Shown: positions 20,629 to 31,977 of the stretch, in pieces
How the letters are laid out: every line of letters begins with the position of its first letter
How positions within the stretch are numbered: position 1 is the stretch's first letter
Assembly (NCBI RefSeq): GCF_019175385.1
Contig: NC_083345.1
Span: 120,221,657-120,285,656, forward strand
Length of the DNA: 64,000 nt
Direction of reading: 5' to 3'
Source: Lycium barbarum
Lineage: Eukaryota > Streptophyta > Magnoliopsida > Solanales > Solanaceae
The notes under the pieces: generated by a model
The model's database searches: none
Seen by the model: the letters and a program-made list of their open reading frames with translations, nothing else
Told to the model about the DNA's origin: nothing
Program-made: the position numbers and the translations under genes

Positions 20629-21044
20629 AAAAAAAAAAAGGCAGAAGTAAATAAAGAGCGATAGAAGAGAATAAAGTTTTGAAAGATACATTTCAAAAGG
20701 TTGGTTATAGTTCACATAACTTGATCAAGAAAAATGAAAATTGTTACATAAATTGGGACATAAGGCGTAGATGATTTTGTGAACAAAATTTTAGTGATCA
20801 AAGTTAATTGACACTCATGTCGGTGAAAAACAATAAGTATTCGATGAAAGGTGTGCCATTTGGTCATAGATTTTGGCTCACAGAACTTTTACTTTCTTTT
20901 TCCAAGTTAAATACATCTTCAAACTTTTAAATATTTTCGTTTTTCAAATATCACATTTTTATGTCCACATGTTTATTAACGGTGCGAAAACTGATCCGAG
21001 ACACGATTGTTATTATATAAGATAAAAATTAGTATATGTACCCG

Positions 21045-21093
21045 CGTCCCCACATGGTGGGATTATAATGGACTTGTTGTTGTTGTTGTACCG
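21045..21093 (+). mobile_element. SINE/RTE 3' tail fragment with (TTG)n
   Basis: CGTCCCCACATGGTGGGATT is followed by TTGTTGTTGTTGTTG, the same tail as at 1341-1464 but shorter. A CCGCGCGATGCGCGG palindromic repeat end follows immediately. Between 20629 and 21044 no feature is seen. Confidence 0.55.
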
Positions 21094-21147
21094 CGCGATG
21101 CGCGGTGAATATTAACTATTTGATTTTATACTCAATCTTTTTATATA

Positions 21148-21960
21148 TACAGTAGAATCTCTCTAAATTAATACTTGGTAAATTAATAAACTTTCTAAGA
21201 TAATATTTTTCTCCGGTCTCGACTTGGGCCAGTGGAAAAAAATCACAGATTTCGATAAGATAATATATTCTCGGAAGACCCCTATATAAATATATGGTCC
21301 CATTAATATTATAAATTAAGAATTCTTTAAAATTACAAAAATATCTAAGACAATTTAGTGAAATATGATTCTAGTGTTTTTTATTTTTTGTTAAAATTTA
21401 AATCTAGTTGAAGCTCATCTTTAGCTTTTCTTATTGCATCCAAAAGTTCCGGTATTTTCTTCTCGAACTGCACCAAAAAATTGTGAAGAGTTCTAGACTC
21501 GATAAGTGCTTCCTTACGCGTAACTGGTTCCAAAGATATTGTATCGTCTTCAACTTCATCATCAACATTGTTTTCTCCGATGTTATCCATAATTTCTTCT
21601 AAGCTCTGGATCTCTGAACATGTACCATTTTCACCGGATAATCCAACAGGCTATTGACATCCATTTTATTGCGGTAATCGAGATAATTAATCATGACCTC
21701 AAGTTCATGAATGTCGTTTTCACAAGTGGGTTCATTTAAATTCCTTGAGGCTTCATCCCCTGAACGAATTTTGCAGTGTCAAAAACAATTTGCTATTATC
21801 TCTTGCTGAACATTTGTCGTCCAAGCCGCGATCGCAAGATTGATAGCATCCAAAATATTAATCTTTCCTGCCATCAAATAATAGCTTGAAATTACGATAA
21901 CAATTAAGCACTGCCATCACCAATTCCTACTTGTCCGTCCAAGTTTCAAACACTACAAAA
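21148..21960 (-). pseudogene. Decayed pogo/Emigrant-type DNA transposon, transposase C-terminus
   Basis: The left edge ACAGTAGAATCTCTCTAAAT with TAATACTTGGTAAATTAATA matches the CAGTA(A/G)AACCTCT..AATTAATA termini of plant pogo-like (Emigrant/Lemi) elements. On the minus strand, reading inward from about 21950, the frame gives VLNCYRNFKLLFD, KINILDAINLAIAAWTTNV, QQEIIANCF then a stop replacing the usual Arg, HCKIRSGDEA, a frameshift near 21645, and a 69-residue acidic end (21590-21381). The pattern INILDAI..AW..V..E.I.NCF.HC is typical of plant DDE-type pogo transposases near their C-terminus. The DNA-binding and DDE catalytic parts are missing, as is a right terminal repeat. Confidence 0.7.
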
Positions 21961-22621
21961 AAGAAATTAATGCCTTCTACAATTCGAAATATTATAAGAT
22001 GTTCTAAAATTCATAAAGCAACTCAGAAAACTAAATGCTTATAATAAAGCTTTTTTTATTTTTTGCTAATATGATAGGAAAAATAATTAAGCAATATGAC
22101 CTACATTGACATAAAAGATACACAAAGAAGAAAATTTATGATATAAATTCTCTGGAGATATGGATGAAAAGTTAAGAACATGAAAATAACCTATGCAACA
22201 AAATGAGAGAGATATAATGTAAATTAGATCATAAAAAATTACATCACAGGATAAAGCCACATAAAATCATTCATTCGAAAATAAAACTAAACAAAAAATT
22301 TCAATCAACTCAAACAAAAAAATGTATTTATCTTTATCCTTCCCATATTTGTGGCACTATAAAACACAATGAAATTCAAAAAAATAATTTGAAATAAATG
22401 GAGACTCTTTTAACTAATATACATATCTAATGGCAGATCCTTTTATTAGAAAGGGAAGACGAAGAAAAGTCTTTTTTGAAAGAAGTGGTGGTGGCAAGAA
22501 GAGTAACTTTAAGCGGAAAACCTAATTTAACTTATGTGTTATTTGAAGGGTATATATAAGAGGTTAAGTCTCGAACCATCAACTCCCATTTTAAATTTGA
22601 AAATTAAATCATAATCACATC

Positions 22622-22799
22622 TTTTTTTCATACATCTAATAACCTGGAGTAATTACTAAATGTAACATTTACTGAGGAAATCATATGGGTTGTCTATTTT
22701 CCTTCAATAGCTCAAAACTAAATCTTTTTTTCCAAACATATATTTTTTCCTGACCTTATATGTAATATAGTTTTTATCTCTATATAAATATTAAAGTAA

Positions 22800-22884
<85 letters not shown>

Positions 22885-23470
22885 CTTACATCTAATAACC
22901 TAATTGTTTGTTGTAGCATTTAGTGAGATAATCATATGGATCACCGGTTTTCCTTTAATAGCCCAAAACTAAATATTTTTTGTGAATATTACTCTTATTC
23001 TTACCTTACATATAATATACATATTCTTTTGTTAAAAAACTATCAAATTTTCAATGATTTTTATTTTTGTATCATATGCAATAAGCAAATAAATTTTTCC
23101 TCTGTTGCATTATCTCTATCTTCCTCTTTCTATATTATTTCCATAATTATGATATTTTATTTAATATTTCATTCAGTGTTTAGTTCAAATGAAAAGAAAG
23201 AATTCATTTTTCTTTGTATGTTGAATTTAGACAACCCATTACCATATTTTTGGAAGCCTTGAACAATCAAGTCTCATTTTAAATTTGAAAAGTAAATCAT
23301 ACTACATCCTTTTTTCCTTACATCTAATAACCTTATTACTAAATGTAGCATTTAGTGAGAAAATCATATGAATTGTCAATTTTGCTTTAATAGCCCAAAC
23401 TTGATTCTTGTTTTCCGAAGATAATTCTTTTTCTTACTTATATATTTTATAATTCTTTTATCGAAGATCT
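22622..23470. repeat. Three diverged direct repeats plus (TA)n
   Basis: ACATCTAATAACCT..TAAATGTA(A/G)CATTTA(C/G)TGAG..AATCATATG..CC(T)TTAATAGC(C/T)CAAA is present near 22630, 22888 and 23317 in the same orientation, about 260 and 430 bases apart. A pure TA run at 22803-22882 lies between the first two. Between 21960 and 22620 no feature is recognised. Confidence 0.7.
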
Positions 23471-23740
23471 TATTTTACTGCTTGAATTTTTTTGAATTTT
23501 CAAAGTCTTTAACTTTTTAATATCTGAAGTGAATTCATTTATTTTATATTTTAAATTATCCCAAAATATAAACAATCATAACTTATCTATGTCTATGTCT
23601 TTTCTAAATTTTTATTTTTCTTTCTATAACTTTTTAATTAATTGTAGTAGTCTAGGTATAACTTTATTAAAAGTCTTATAATTTTCATGGGTTATTTAAT
23701 AGCTTACCCTTGGTTTAACCTTAATACAATTACCTTCCTT

Positions 23741-23741
23741 A

Positions 23742-23804
<63 letters not shown>
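23741..23804. repeat. (TTA)n microsatellite
   Basis: About 21 uninterrupted TTA/ATT units; a (GTT)n run follows at 24299-24328. Confidence 0.95.
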
Positions 23805-23974
23805 CTTCGTCACCATTTTCTTCCAATTCTGTTTGTAACAGCGTCTAGAAACTAAAGAAATCTATTAAAAGGGATTTACTAATTTATGCATATATTAAGG
23901 CTATCCTTTTTTTCCAATGATATAAAGAGCGGTCTTTGGTAGGAAAGTTGTAGATTAAGGAAAAAGTAAGTAAA

Positions 23975-24655
23975 TTTATAAGGAATAATATTATATGAAT
24001 ATTTTAAAAATTATATGATATTATTCCTTATATGGTAATATAAGAATAGTACACTTATAACATAGATTGCAAATATTCTAATGTCCATATAAGGAATAAC
24101 ATTATATAAATATTTTTTGAATTATATGACATTATACCTTTTATGGTAATATTTGAACTTCAATTAATAATTTCTTTTAAAAATTGATATAAATAGAAAT
24201 TGTTGCCAAGTGGCTTGTTCATATTACGCCACTTGGCTTAATATTAAGCTAGACTATCCTTCTTTTATATATGTAATAATATAGATATAGATATAGAGTT
24301 GTTGTTGTTGTTGTTGTTGTTGTTGTTATTGTATTATTACGATAACATGAATTGAAAATGTTCTAATTTCCTTATAAGGAAAATTATTGTCCGCATATTC
24401 TTTGTCATATAATATTATTTCTTATATGGTAATTGTTGAATTGCAAATATTCTAAAGTTCATATAAGGAATAATATTGTATAAATGTTTTTTAAATTATA
24501 TTGCATGATTCTCTCATATGGTAATATCTTAATTGCAATTATTATTATTTTAAATTTTTTTTGATACAAATAGAATTTTTTGCCAAGTGGCTGTTCATAT
24601 TACGCCACTTCGCTGAATATCAAGCTAGACTACCCTTCTCTTATTATAATATAGA
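23975..24655. repeat. Two tandem copies of an AT-rich MITE-like unit of about 330 bp
   Basis: Each unit has TAAGGAATAATATTATA-type words, ATGGTAATAT, then GCCAAGTGGCTTGTTCATAT, TACGCCACTT and CAAGCTAGACTA(C/T)CCTTCT at its right end (about 24207-24275 and 24580-24640), and each ends in AATATAGATAT. The CCAAGTGG..CCACTT words are inverted repeats inside the unit. Confidence 0.65.
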
Positions 24656-24781
24656 TATTTAAAAGTTGTGTGTTAAAGAACACAAATTTGTGACAGCATT
24701 GTTACGTTTGATATTTCCATCGGTGAAGTTTGGTGACTACTAACGATAGGTATAGGTGAAAAATATTCAAAGAGGGAAAAT

Positions 24782-25495
24782 TAATACAGACTGCAATAAA
24801 ATAGTAATCGTTGTTGTGACAGTGCTTCAGTGAAAACTGAATACACACTTTTTTATGGGAAAAGGAAATTGTGGGTGTGGAGGCATGATCAATTGTCACT
24901 CAAAAGTAAATCTTGAATCTTCGGAATACAGACTACAGTAAAATAGTAGTCGTTGTTGTGACAGTGCTTAAGTGAAAATTGAAGACATACTTTTTTATGG
25001 GAAAAGAAAATTGTGGATGTGGAGGCATGAATTGTCACTCAAAAGTAAATCTTGAATCTTCGGAATACAGACTACAGTAAAATAGTAGTCGTTGTTGTGA
25101 TAGTGCTTCAGTGAAAACTGAGACATACTTTTTTATAGGAAAAGGAAATTGTGGGTGTGGAGGCATGAATTGTCACTCAAAAGTAAATCTTGAATCTTCG
25201 GAATACAGACTACAGTAAAATAGTAGTCGTTGTTGTGATAGTGCTTCAGTGAAAACTGAAGACATACTTTTTTATAGGAAAAGGAAATTGTGGGTGTGGA
25301 GGCATGAATTGTCACTCAAAAGTAAATCTTGAATCTTCGGAATAAAGACTAATAGAGGTCGTTATTGTGACAGTGCTTTGGTGAAAACTGAAGACATACT
25401 TTTTTATGGGAAAAGAAAATTATGGGTGTGGACTATGGAGGCATGAATTGTCACTCAAAAGTAAATCTTGAATCTTCGGAATACAGACTACAGAG
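24782..25495. repeat. Tandem array, about five units of about 139 bp
   Basis: The unit starts GAATACAGACTACAGTAAAA, includes TAGTCGTTGTTGTGACAGTG, CTTCAGTGAAAACTGAAGAC, CTTTTTTATGGGAAAAGGAA, GTGTGGAGGCATGAATTGTC and closes with AAAGTAAATCTTGAATCTTC. Unit starts fall near 24782, 24923, 25062, 25201 and 25340, and a partial sixth ends at about 25495. Copies differ by few bases, so the array is young. The short open frames across it are a consequence of the repeat. Confidence 0.93.
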
Positions 25496-25499
25496 TATA

Positions 25500-27282
25500 A
25501 AGATGATGGGTGAGTGGCAGTCTGGCAGATATAAGATTTGAAAACTATTTAAATGAGAAATCTGAATAATTGAGAAAAATAAAGAGTTCAAGACTGAATT
25601 CTCGATCAAAAAATTACATTCATTTTTTTACTTTTGAAATTTAAACTGTACCACATAATTTTTAAAATTTTGTCTTCTTCAAATCAAGATTAATGATAAT
25701 TTAAAAATTAGTATGAACTTTTTATATCAACGTAAGTCTACCCACTATATCTTGTCATAACACTTGCATGAATTAGGTCTTAATTAGGTCTAAATTACAC
25801 CGGTATAAATCTTGTATCTGAGCACCCATCACCTCAATCCAGTAGTTACTGATGTTATACTCTGTATTTTATTATGAAGATTGAAAATTTACTTTGATTC
25901 AAAAATCATGCCTCAACACACCGCAATTTCCTTTTTTCTCATAAAAAAAAAAGTTTATAAAAGTAACCGTCACAGACTTTTGATTTGTACTTTAATACAC
26001 AACTTTTAAATATTTTAAATAAGAAAAAGGGCGACATTTAAAGTCTTAAAGGAATCAAACTTCAAAAACATATAAAATCACTGGATTTGAAAAGTTAAGC
26101 TTGAGATTACAAAATACTCTCTCCGTTTACTTTTACTTGTCTACTTTTGACTTTGCACACCCCTTAAGAATTAATAAATGAAGTATGTATTTTACTATAA
26201 CTAGTATACGTACTCTCGCGATGTGCGGATATTTAAAAAAAAATGGAAAGAGACAATAGAAATCCCAAGAATATATGGTCCAAGTTCTTTCTAATTTTGT
26301 TCATATGTAAATCTGAGCATATATATTTTTTGATACAAATAGCTCGAACATATATAGAACTTGATTCAAAACAAATAAAAATACATTATAATTAAGAGAA
26401 TATATGTTTAATAATCTCTCCAATTAAATTATGAAAAACATATGTGTTTATTTTTTACTTTTAAATTTTTAATTTTTTTGCTTATTCTTTTCTTCCCTTC
26501 AACATTTTTGGGTTTTCTATAAAAGGGAATAACATTTCTATCTTTATTGATGCAGATATATAGAGCTTAAACTTAATAAGTTTTGTGTTCACTTATAATA
26601 ATAATAATTGGTGAAGTGATTGTTATAAAATGTACCGTTATTTTGATTTAATAATTATTATTTTTAATATTCTGAATAATTATATTTTTACCCTGATTTT
26701 TTTTATTGTTTGATCATTTTATTCCTTATGTAGTATTGTTGCGTTAACGTGTGAGTTTTTATTAGCTTATCATATTTTTCGGTCTGAAAAAAGCAAAAAA
26801 TGAAGGAAAAAAAAATACGTAATTTGACTTTTGAAAGTGCATCATAACTATAGCTAACTTTACATAGATTACATAAATATGGACAGATTATTTTCATGGA
26901 ACCGTATTATTCCCCTTTTAATATTAATATTTATAAAAATTTATATCTAACATTTTGTATAATCGCCGTTGAAATAGTTACAAATTCATAGTAAGGCTAT
27001 CAAAACCAACTATCTAAAATAGAGCACCAACAAAAGATCAGAAAACCTCATATTGTAACTTCTCACCTAGAACCTAAGTCTTTGCATTTGGTCTCTTACA
27101 CCTGGTGAGGCTAAAAAATAACAAACACAAACTATCTCATTTGCTATACATTCCCAATGTCTACTCTTATTTACAAAATCCTAAACATTTTCTCAATCCA
27201 AACACAAATGATGGACATTACAACTACTGCTCCCAATTTGCAGCTCCTACATTCTGTTTGTGAAGCCATACCAACAGTTCAG
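25500..27282. other. Intergenic AT-rich DNA with isolated repeat ends
   Basis: A CTCTCTCCGTTTACTTTTAC MITE-type end lies at about 26115, and the CTAGTATACGTACTCTCGCG repeat end, followed by ATGTGCGG, lies at about 26202. A related CGCATCGCGCATGTACATAT edge is at about 51015. No gene is seen. Confidence 0.45.
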
Positions 27283-28477
27283 TGATAAGTTGGTATTTCA
27301 CCAACTTGTTTCTTCTTTAATCTTAGATTGTTGTTATGTTTTGATTGAAAAATTAGTGCATTTAATGTCGTTTACTTCAATTTTATAGGTTTATATGATT
27401 GAGAAGTGATCATGAAGAAATCAAGTGAAAAACAAGTCAAAAAGAGGTCAAAATGAAGAAAATGGCTAAAACTGCAAAAATTAGACAATTTTGCCAAATC
27501 TGGACAGTTTCAAAATCTGAAAATATGGGGCTGTTTTGGTCATATTTTGATGTGGAAATATTGGGGAGCTATAAAAGCAACACTTGAAGGAAAAAATCAT
27601 GATCTTTGACCACATTTCAAGCTTGGAGCTAGGGTTCATCATCAACCACACCATTGGAGGAGAAGATTGGAGCTCTTGAATGATAAAACTCTTAACTCTT
27701 TCTTCAATTTCTTGTCATTTATTGAATATTTAACTGTGTTGTATTTTATTCTCTCACTTGCATCTTGTTTATGAGAATATCCATTATCAAGTGTTGAATT
27801 AAATCTCTTGTTTTTCTTATGTATTGAACAATTTTTATTTCTAATGAAGTGGGTTAATGTTTTTCTATCAACTCTTCATACTTGAATGTCTCTTAATAGT
27901 TGCAAACATTATTTGTGCCTAAGTACTTTCACTTTGCTTGAGAAAGAAAGTGAAAGTTAGGAAAAGAGTTAGATAGCAAGGATTTGGGTCATTAAATCCA
28001 TCTAATAACTTCAGCGAGAGATAAGATAGTTAACTTGAGGTTGAATTGATTGTGTTTAACATCACACTCTAAGACTTGAGAAAGCTTAGAGTGAAATTCA
28101 TTGATTTGGTTGAGAGACTTTCAATGAGATTTTAGAAATCATTATCTATTAACATAAACCCGCTCATAGTTGTAAAATTGTAAAATACATTGGACCATTA
28201 CTTGAGAGTAATTTTTTTTTTTTGTATCCATGCTTGTGGCCATTGATCATTTTACTTGCTTTCTAGATTAGTTTATATTTTTGCATTAGTTATAATTTTC
28301 TTAAAATCAAAACATTATCAAGTGTTTGGCTTAGGGTAGAAAGTGATAACTCCTTACTTGTTTAAATCGCCTAGTATATTGTTTCCTGTGGGATCGACCC
28401 CGACTCATAGTTGGATAAATTGTATTGCATACGACCGTGTACACTTTCTCTTTAAGGAGTGGATTTGGACGTTGTCA
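27283..28477 (+). mobile_element. Solo LTR of an Athila-like retrotransposon family
   Basis: It begins TGATAAGTTGG and ends GGACGTTGTCA, and shares with the LTRs at 58192 and 62522 the blocks CCATTGGAGGAGAAGATTGG, TTTGGGTCATTAAA, CTAATAACTT, GAGACTTTCAATGAGATTTT (with small changes), CCTGTGGGATCGACCCCGAC and CATACGACCGTGTACACTTT. No primer-binding site or internal region follows. The flanks TTCAG (27278-27282) and TTTAG (28478-28482) differ at one base, consistent with an aged 5-bp duplication around a solo LTR. The 5' third is diverged from the other copies. Confidence 0.85.
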
Positions 28478-31188
28478 TTTAGCCATACCCTCTTTGTAAA
28501 TTCACATTGAACAAATAAGCATTCCATGTATTCATCTTGCATCTGACAAAGTGAACAACAAAAATCAACATAATAATCCCATTTATTTAATCTACAACGG
28601 TTAACAACTTTTCAAGTGTAGCCACATAATTTACTTGCTTTTCAATAAATCTTTTCTATGCTTAAAATTATTTATCTTTAAAATATTATGTATGTAACAC
28701 AAACCTAATTTAAGTTCTTTTTAAGTGTAACTACATAATCTTTTCTCTAACATAAGTGATTAGAGAGAATAACATTAATTTGGTACAAGTTAAAATTTTA
28801 GCTCGCTTGGAACAAATGAATGCACTTGAAATATGTGTAACTAAACACACGTCAAATCTATCATTCAAATGGTACTAAGATAAATGTACACATTTTTATA
28901 CAGGAAACAATGTTGCCCCAAATATGGCGTGGATATCAGTCACATAAATCCAATAGCATAAGATCGTGATGGAAGATACATAAATGGAAAAGTCGCATAT
29001 TCAACCTGGTCCTGTACTTTCAGCCTGCTCCCGCACCTAAATGCCTCTTAATAGTAAAAGTGATAAAGGATAGGAGCATAAATACCTCTCTACATAATAT
29101 TAAACATGTCATTAATTTTTTAAAAATGAATGAGACAAACATGTAGTTACAATGGAGGCAAAAAGTCGTAAGTGAAATCATGTTAGATTTGTCTGATAAA
29201 AACCTCTAAATTCGCTGTTGATTCTCCATAACATCCTTGTTCAATGACTGCGTAAAGTTCATTAGATAACAAAAATACAAATTAAGGATTTATGTTAGAA
29301 ACAACACTAAAGAAATTTAATATAGATTTTACACATCTCCATCTTCGATTATGACCATTACGAAGTAGACAACCTCACGATATTGTAGAAAATTACATAA
29401 TCAAGATATAATACAGATTCTTAAAAATTAAAGATGGTACAATACCACTTAAACCATGAACGTGACAGAACTACTGACCAGACTAAGTAAACAAAGTAAA
29501 GCAATCATCCACGACACTTTCAAAAAGAGAAAAAAATAAAGATCTAAAGTAGCTCATCTACTGGTCATGTGGATTATCCGGGAGTTCAAGATACTTAAGA
29601 TAAACTTTCGGACATAAACGTCACGCTCAAAAGCTAGCCAATAATCACATAATTAGTCATTTGGACATAAACGTCACTTGAGCTGAGGTGTTTTTAATTA
29701 GGTAGAACGTTTTCGTAAAACCAGTAACCAAGTCTTATCTTTTAATCAGAACAATCAATTATTTATTAGTTGGAGGAAATTACTAACAGAGTAAGCACAA
29801 CGGTGTGCTTTTTCTCTTTCTCGCGTTGCTATGACCACAAGTAATCTGGCCATTAGAGCATTCTGCAATGGAGAAGCAAATTAAGAAGTTTTCACCAATA
29901 TTGAGAATGCAATGATGCAAAGCTATCCACAACGAGAACCATAACAACTTTGGGTATTTTGTGATGTATCGACTGTCGTTGAAATGATTTTTCTATGTGC
30001 ACACTTCGGTATCTTCTAATATATCTAAAACATAATTATGGTGAGAGTTTGACCAGATATACGTCATGACATATGCTCCTTGTTCGAAATGTGTCCACCA
30101 CCTCCTTCACAATGTCAACAACCTGCAGACAATGAATATCATACTTGAGTTATTTTTCCTTTGTAAAGACCCTTGTATTTGTTTTATGGTTGTCCAGAAA
30201 TGGATCATAGTGTAAATATGCCAGAGGATACCTATTCATTTATTATTTTTCAGAAATAAATTTTTTGGAAGGGCATAGTGGGAATTAAAAAGAACATAAA
30301 TATGCATCATAATATAAAGAAAAAAAAAGTAGATGCATCATATTTCAATTTCAAACATATTCTATGCTCACCAGACTCGTTGGACAGTCGTTAGGATTTT
30401 CTTCCCTTTGAAGACCCTTGTGACCTGTCTTTGTCAAAATAAAGAACCAAGGGCTTTCAACCTTAACAGGAAAAAGAAAAAAAAAACCTTAACAGGTAAG
30501 ACTCACAGTTACACATAGTTCATGGTGAAATAGCTAAAAGTAGTAGCATAAATAAGTTTAATTAAGAAGCAAATCTGCCGAGCTCCTTTGATATCAACAG
30601 AGGGATTATGAACAATAGAATCAATTAAATTGAAATAAGGTATGTGCTGCTCACGATCATATGGTACGTGCTACAATTGTAAAAAATGAGCCTTCATCCT
30701 CCAATGCATTATAAAAGATGTAAAGGGGCTTATCGCAATTGTTTATTGACAAAAGTTGAAATATAAAACATGCAGAATGCCATATGAAACAGATTATTTT
30801 GTGGTCTTCTGAGTCGTTCCTATTACTACACTTTATACTCAAAACATCCATTCAATCAAAGTGAAACCTTGATAAAGAGCAAGAATAACATGAGAAAGTA
30901 TGCTTATTATGAAAAAATAAATTAAAGAGAATAAGATCAACAGCTTGCCACATCTACTCTAATTTCATTGTGGTAATCATACAACAAATAAGAATATTAA
31001 ATATCTACCATAACTCATGAACATAATCTTATTTTTCTCCTAAATTGTGATTAAAGCGTAATTGATATAAAGAAAGCATGGATACTCTTTCTTTTCCAAC
31101 TTATATATTTTTGGTCTAAGTACCAAGTTTAATGTACTTGAATTCAGGGGGTACTCATGCCATTCGTTATTCGAGCCTTTGAATTTAG

Positions 31189-31438
31189 AGCCTGTTTGGA
31201 TGGGCTTATGCCTATAAGCTGCAAACAGCTTATAAGCTAAAAACAATAAGTTGGGGTAATCTAACTTATTTTTTTAGGCTTATAAGCTGTTTTCAGCTTA
31301 TAAACTGCTTTAGATAAGCTAAGTCAAATGGACCCAATTATTTTTTTGAGCTTATTTTAAGAACAAAATGACTTTAGGCTGACCAGCTAAACACTCAAAA
31401 AAGCTGAAAACAACTTATAAGCCAATCCAAACGGGCTC
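31189..31438. mobile_element. Tourist/Harbinger-like MITE, pair member 1
   Basis: The ends GAGCCTGTTTGGATGGGCTT and AAGCCAATCCAAACGGGCTC are inverted, and TTA flanks both sides (31186-31188, 31439-31441), the TSD size expected for Harbinger. The interior has AGCTTATAAGC palindromes. Confidence 0.88.
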
Positions 31439-31473
31439 TTAGTGTCATCTGGTTCGTTAGAAAATGATATTAT

Positions 31474-31736
31474 GAGCCCGTTTGGATTGGCTTACAGCTT
31501 AAAGCTGTTTACAGCTTATAAGCTGAAAAAAATAAGTTGGGGTAGTCCAACTTATTTTTTTTGGCTTATAAGCTGTTTTCAGCTTATAAGCTGCTTTAGA
31601 TAAACTAAGTCAAATGGGTCCAATTATTTTTTTGAGCTTATTTTAAGCATAAAATGACTTTAAGCTGGCCAGCCAAACACTCAAAAAAGCTGAAAACAGC
31701 TTATAAGCTAACTTATAAGCCAATCCAAACGGGCTC
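31474..31736. mobile_element. Tourist/Harbinger-like MITE, pair member 2
   Basis: The ends GAGCCCGTTTGGATTGGCTT and AAGCCAATCCAAACGGGCTC are inverted. TAT flanks both sides (31471-31473, 31737-31739). It is nearly the same length and sequence as member 1 and lies 35 bases away in the same orientation. Confidence 0.88.
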
Positions 31737-31942
31737 TATAACAATTGGGTTCTCTAAAGTAATCTCCATGAGTCTTTTTTCGGTCACTAACAATGTTAGT
31801 GTACTAATATCATAGTAATATTATCCTAGATTGTTTAGTGCAACTCGCCTCACTTTTCTCTTCTTATCTTTAGATAAAATAAAAAACTGTTTTGATGTAA
31901 ACTAAATATTTCCCAGCATAAGATTATCAATAAAAGAAGAAG

Positions 31943-31943
<1 letters not shown>

Positions 31944-31974
<31 letters not shown>
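31944..31974. repeat. (TA)n microsatellite
   Basis: About fifteen TA units, 25 bases before a possible minus-strand splice donor. Confidence 0.9.

Positions 31975-31977
<3 letters not shown>

Noticed and set aside
24782..25495. CRISPR-like appearance of regularly spaced repeats (also at 33826 and 42605)
   Set aside because: The repeats are contiguous tandem units without unique spacers, in plant nuclear DNA with no cas genes.
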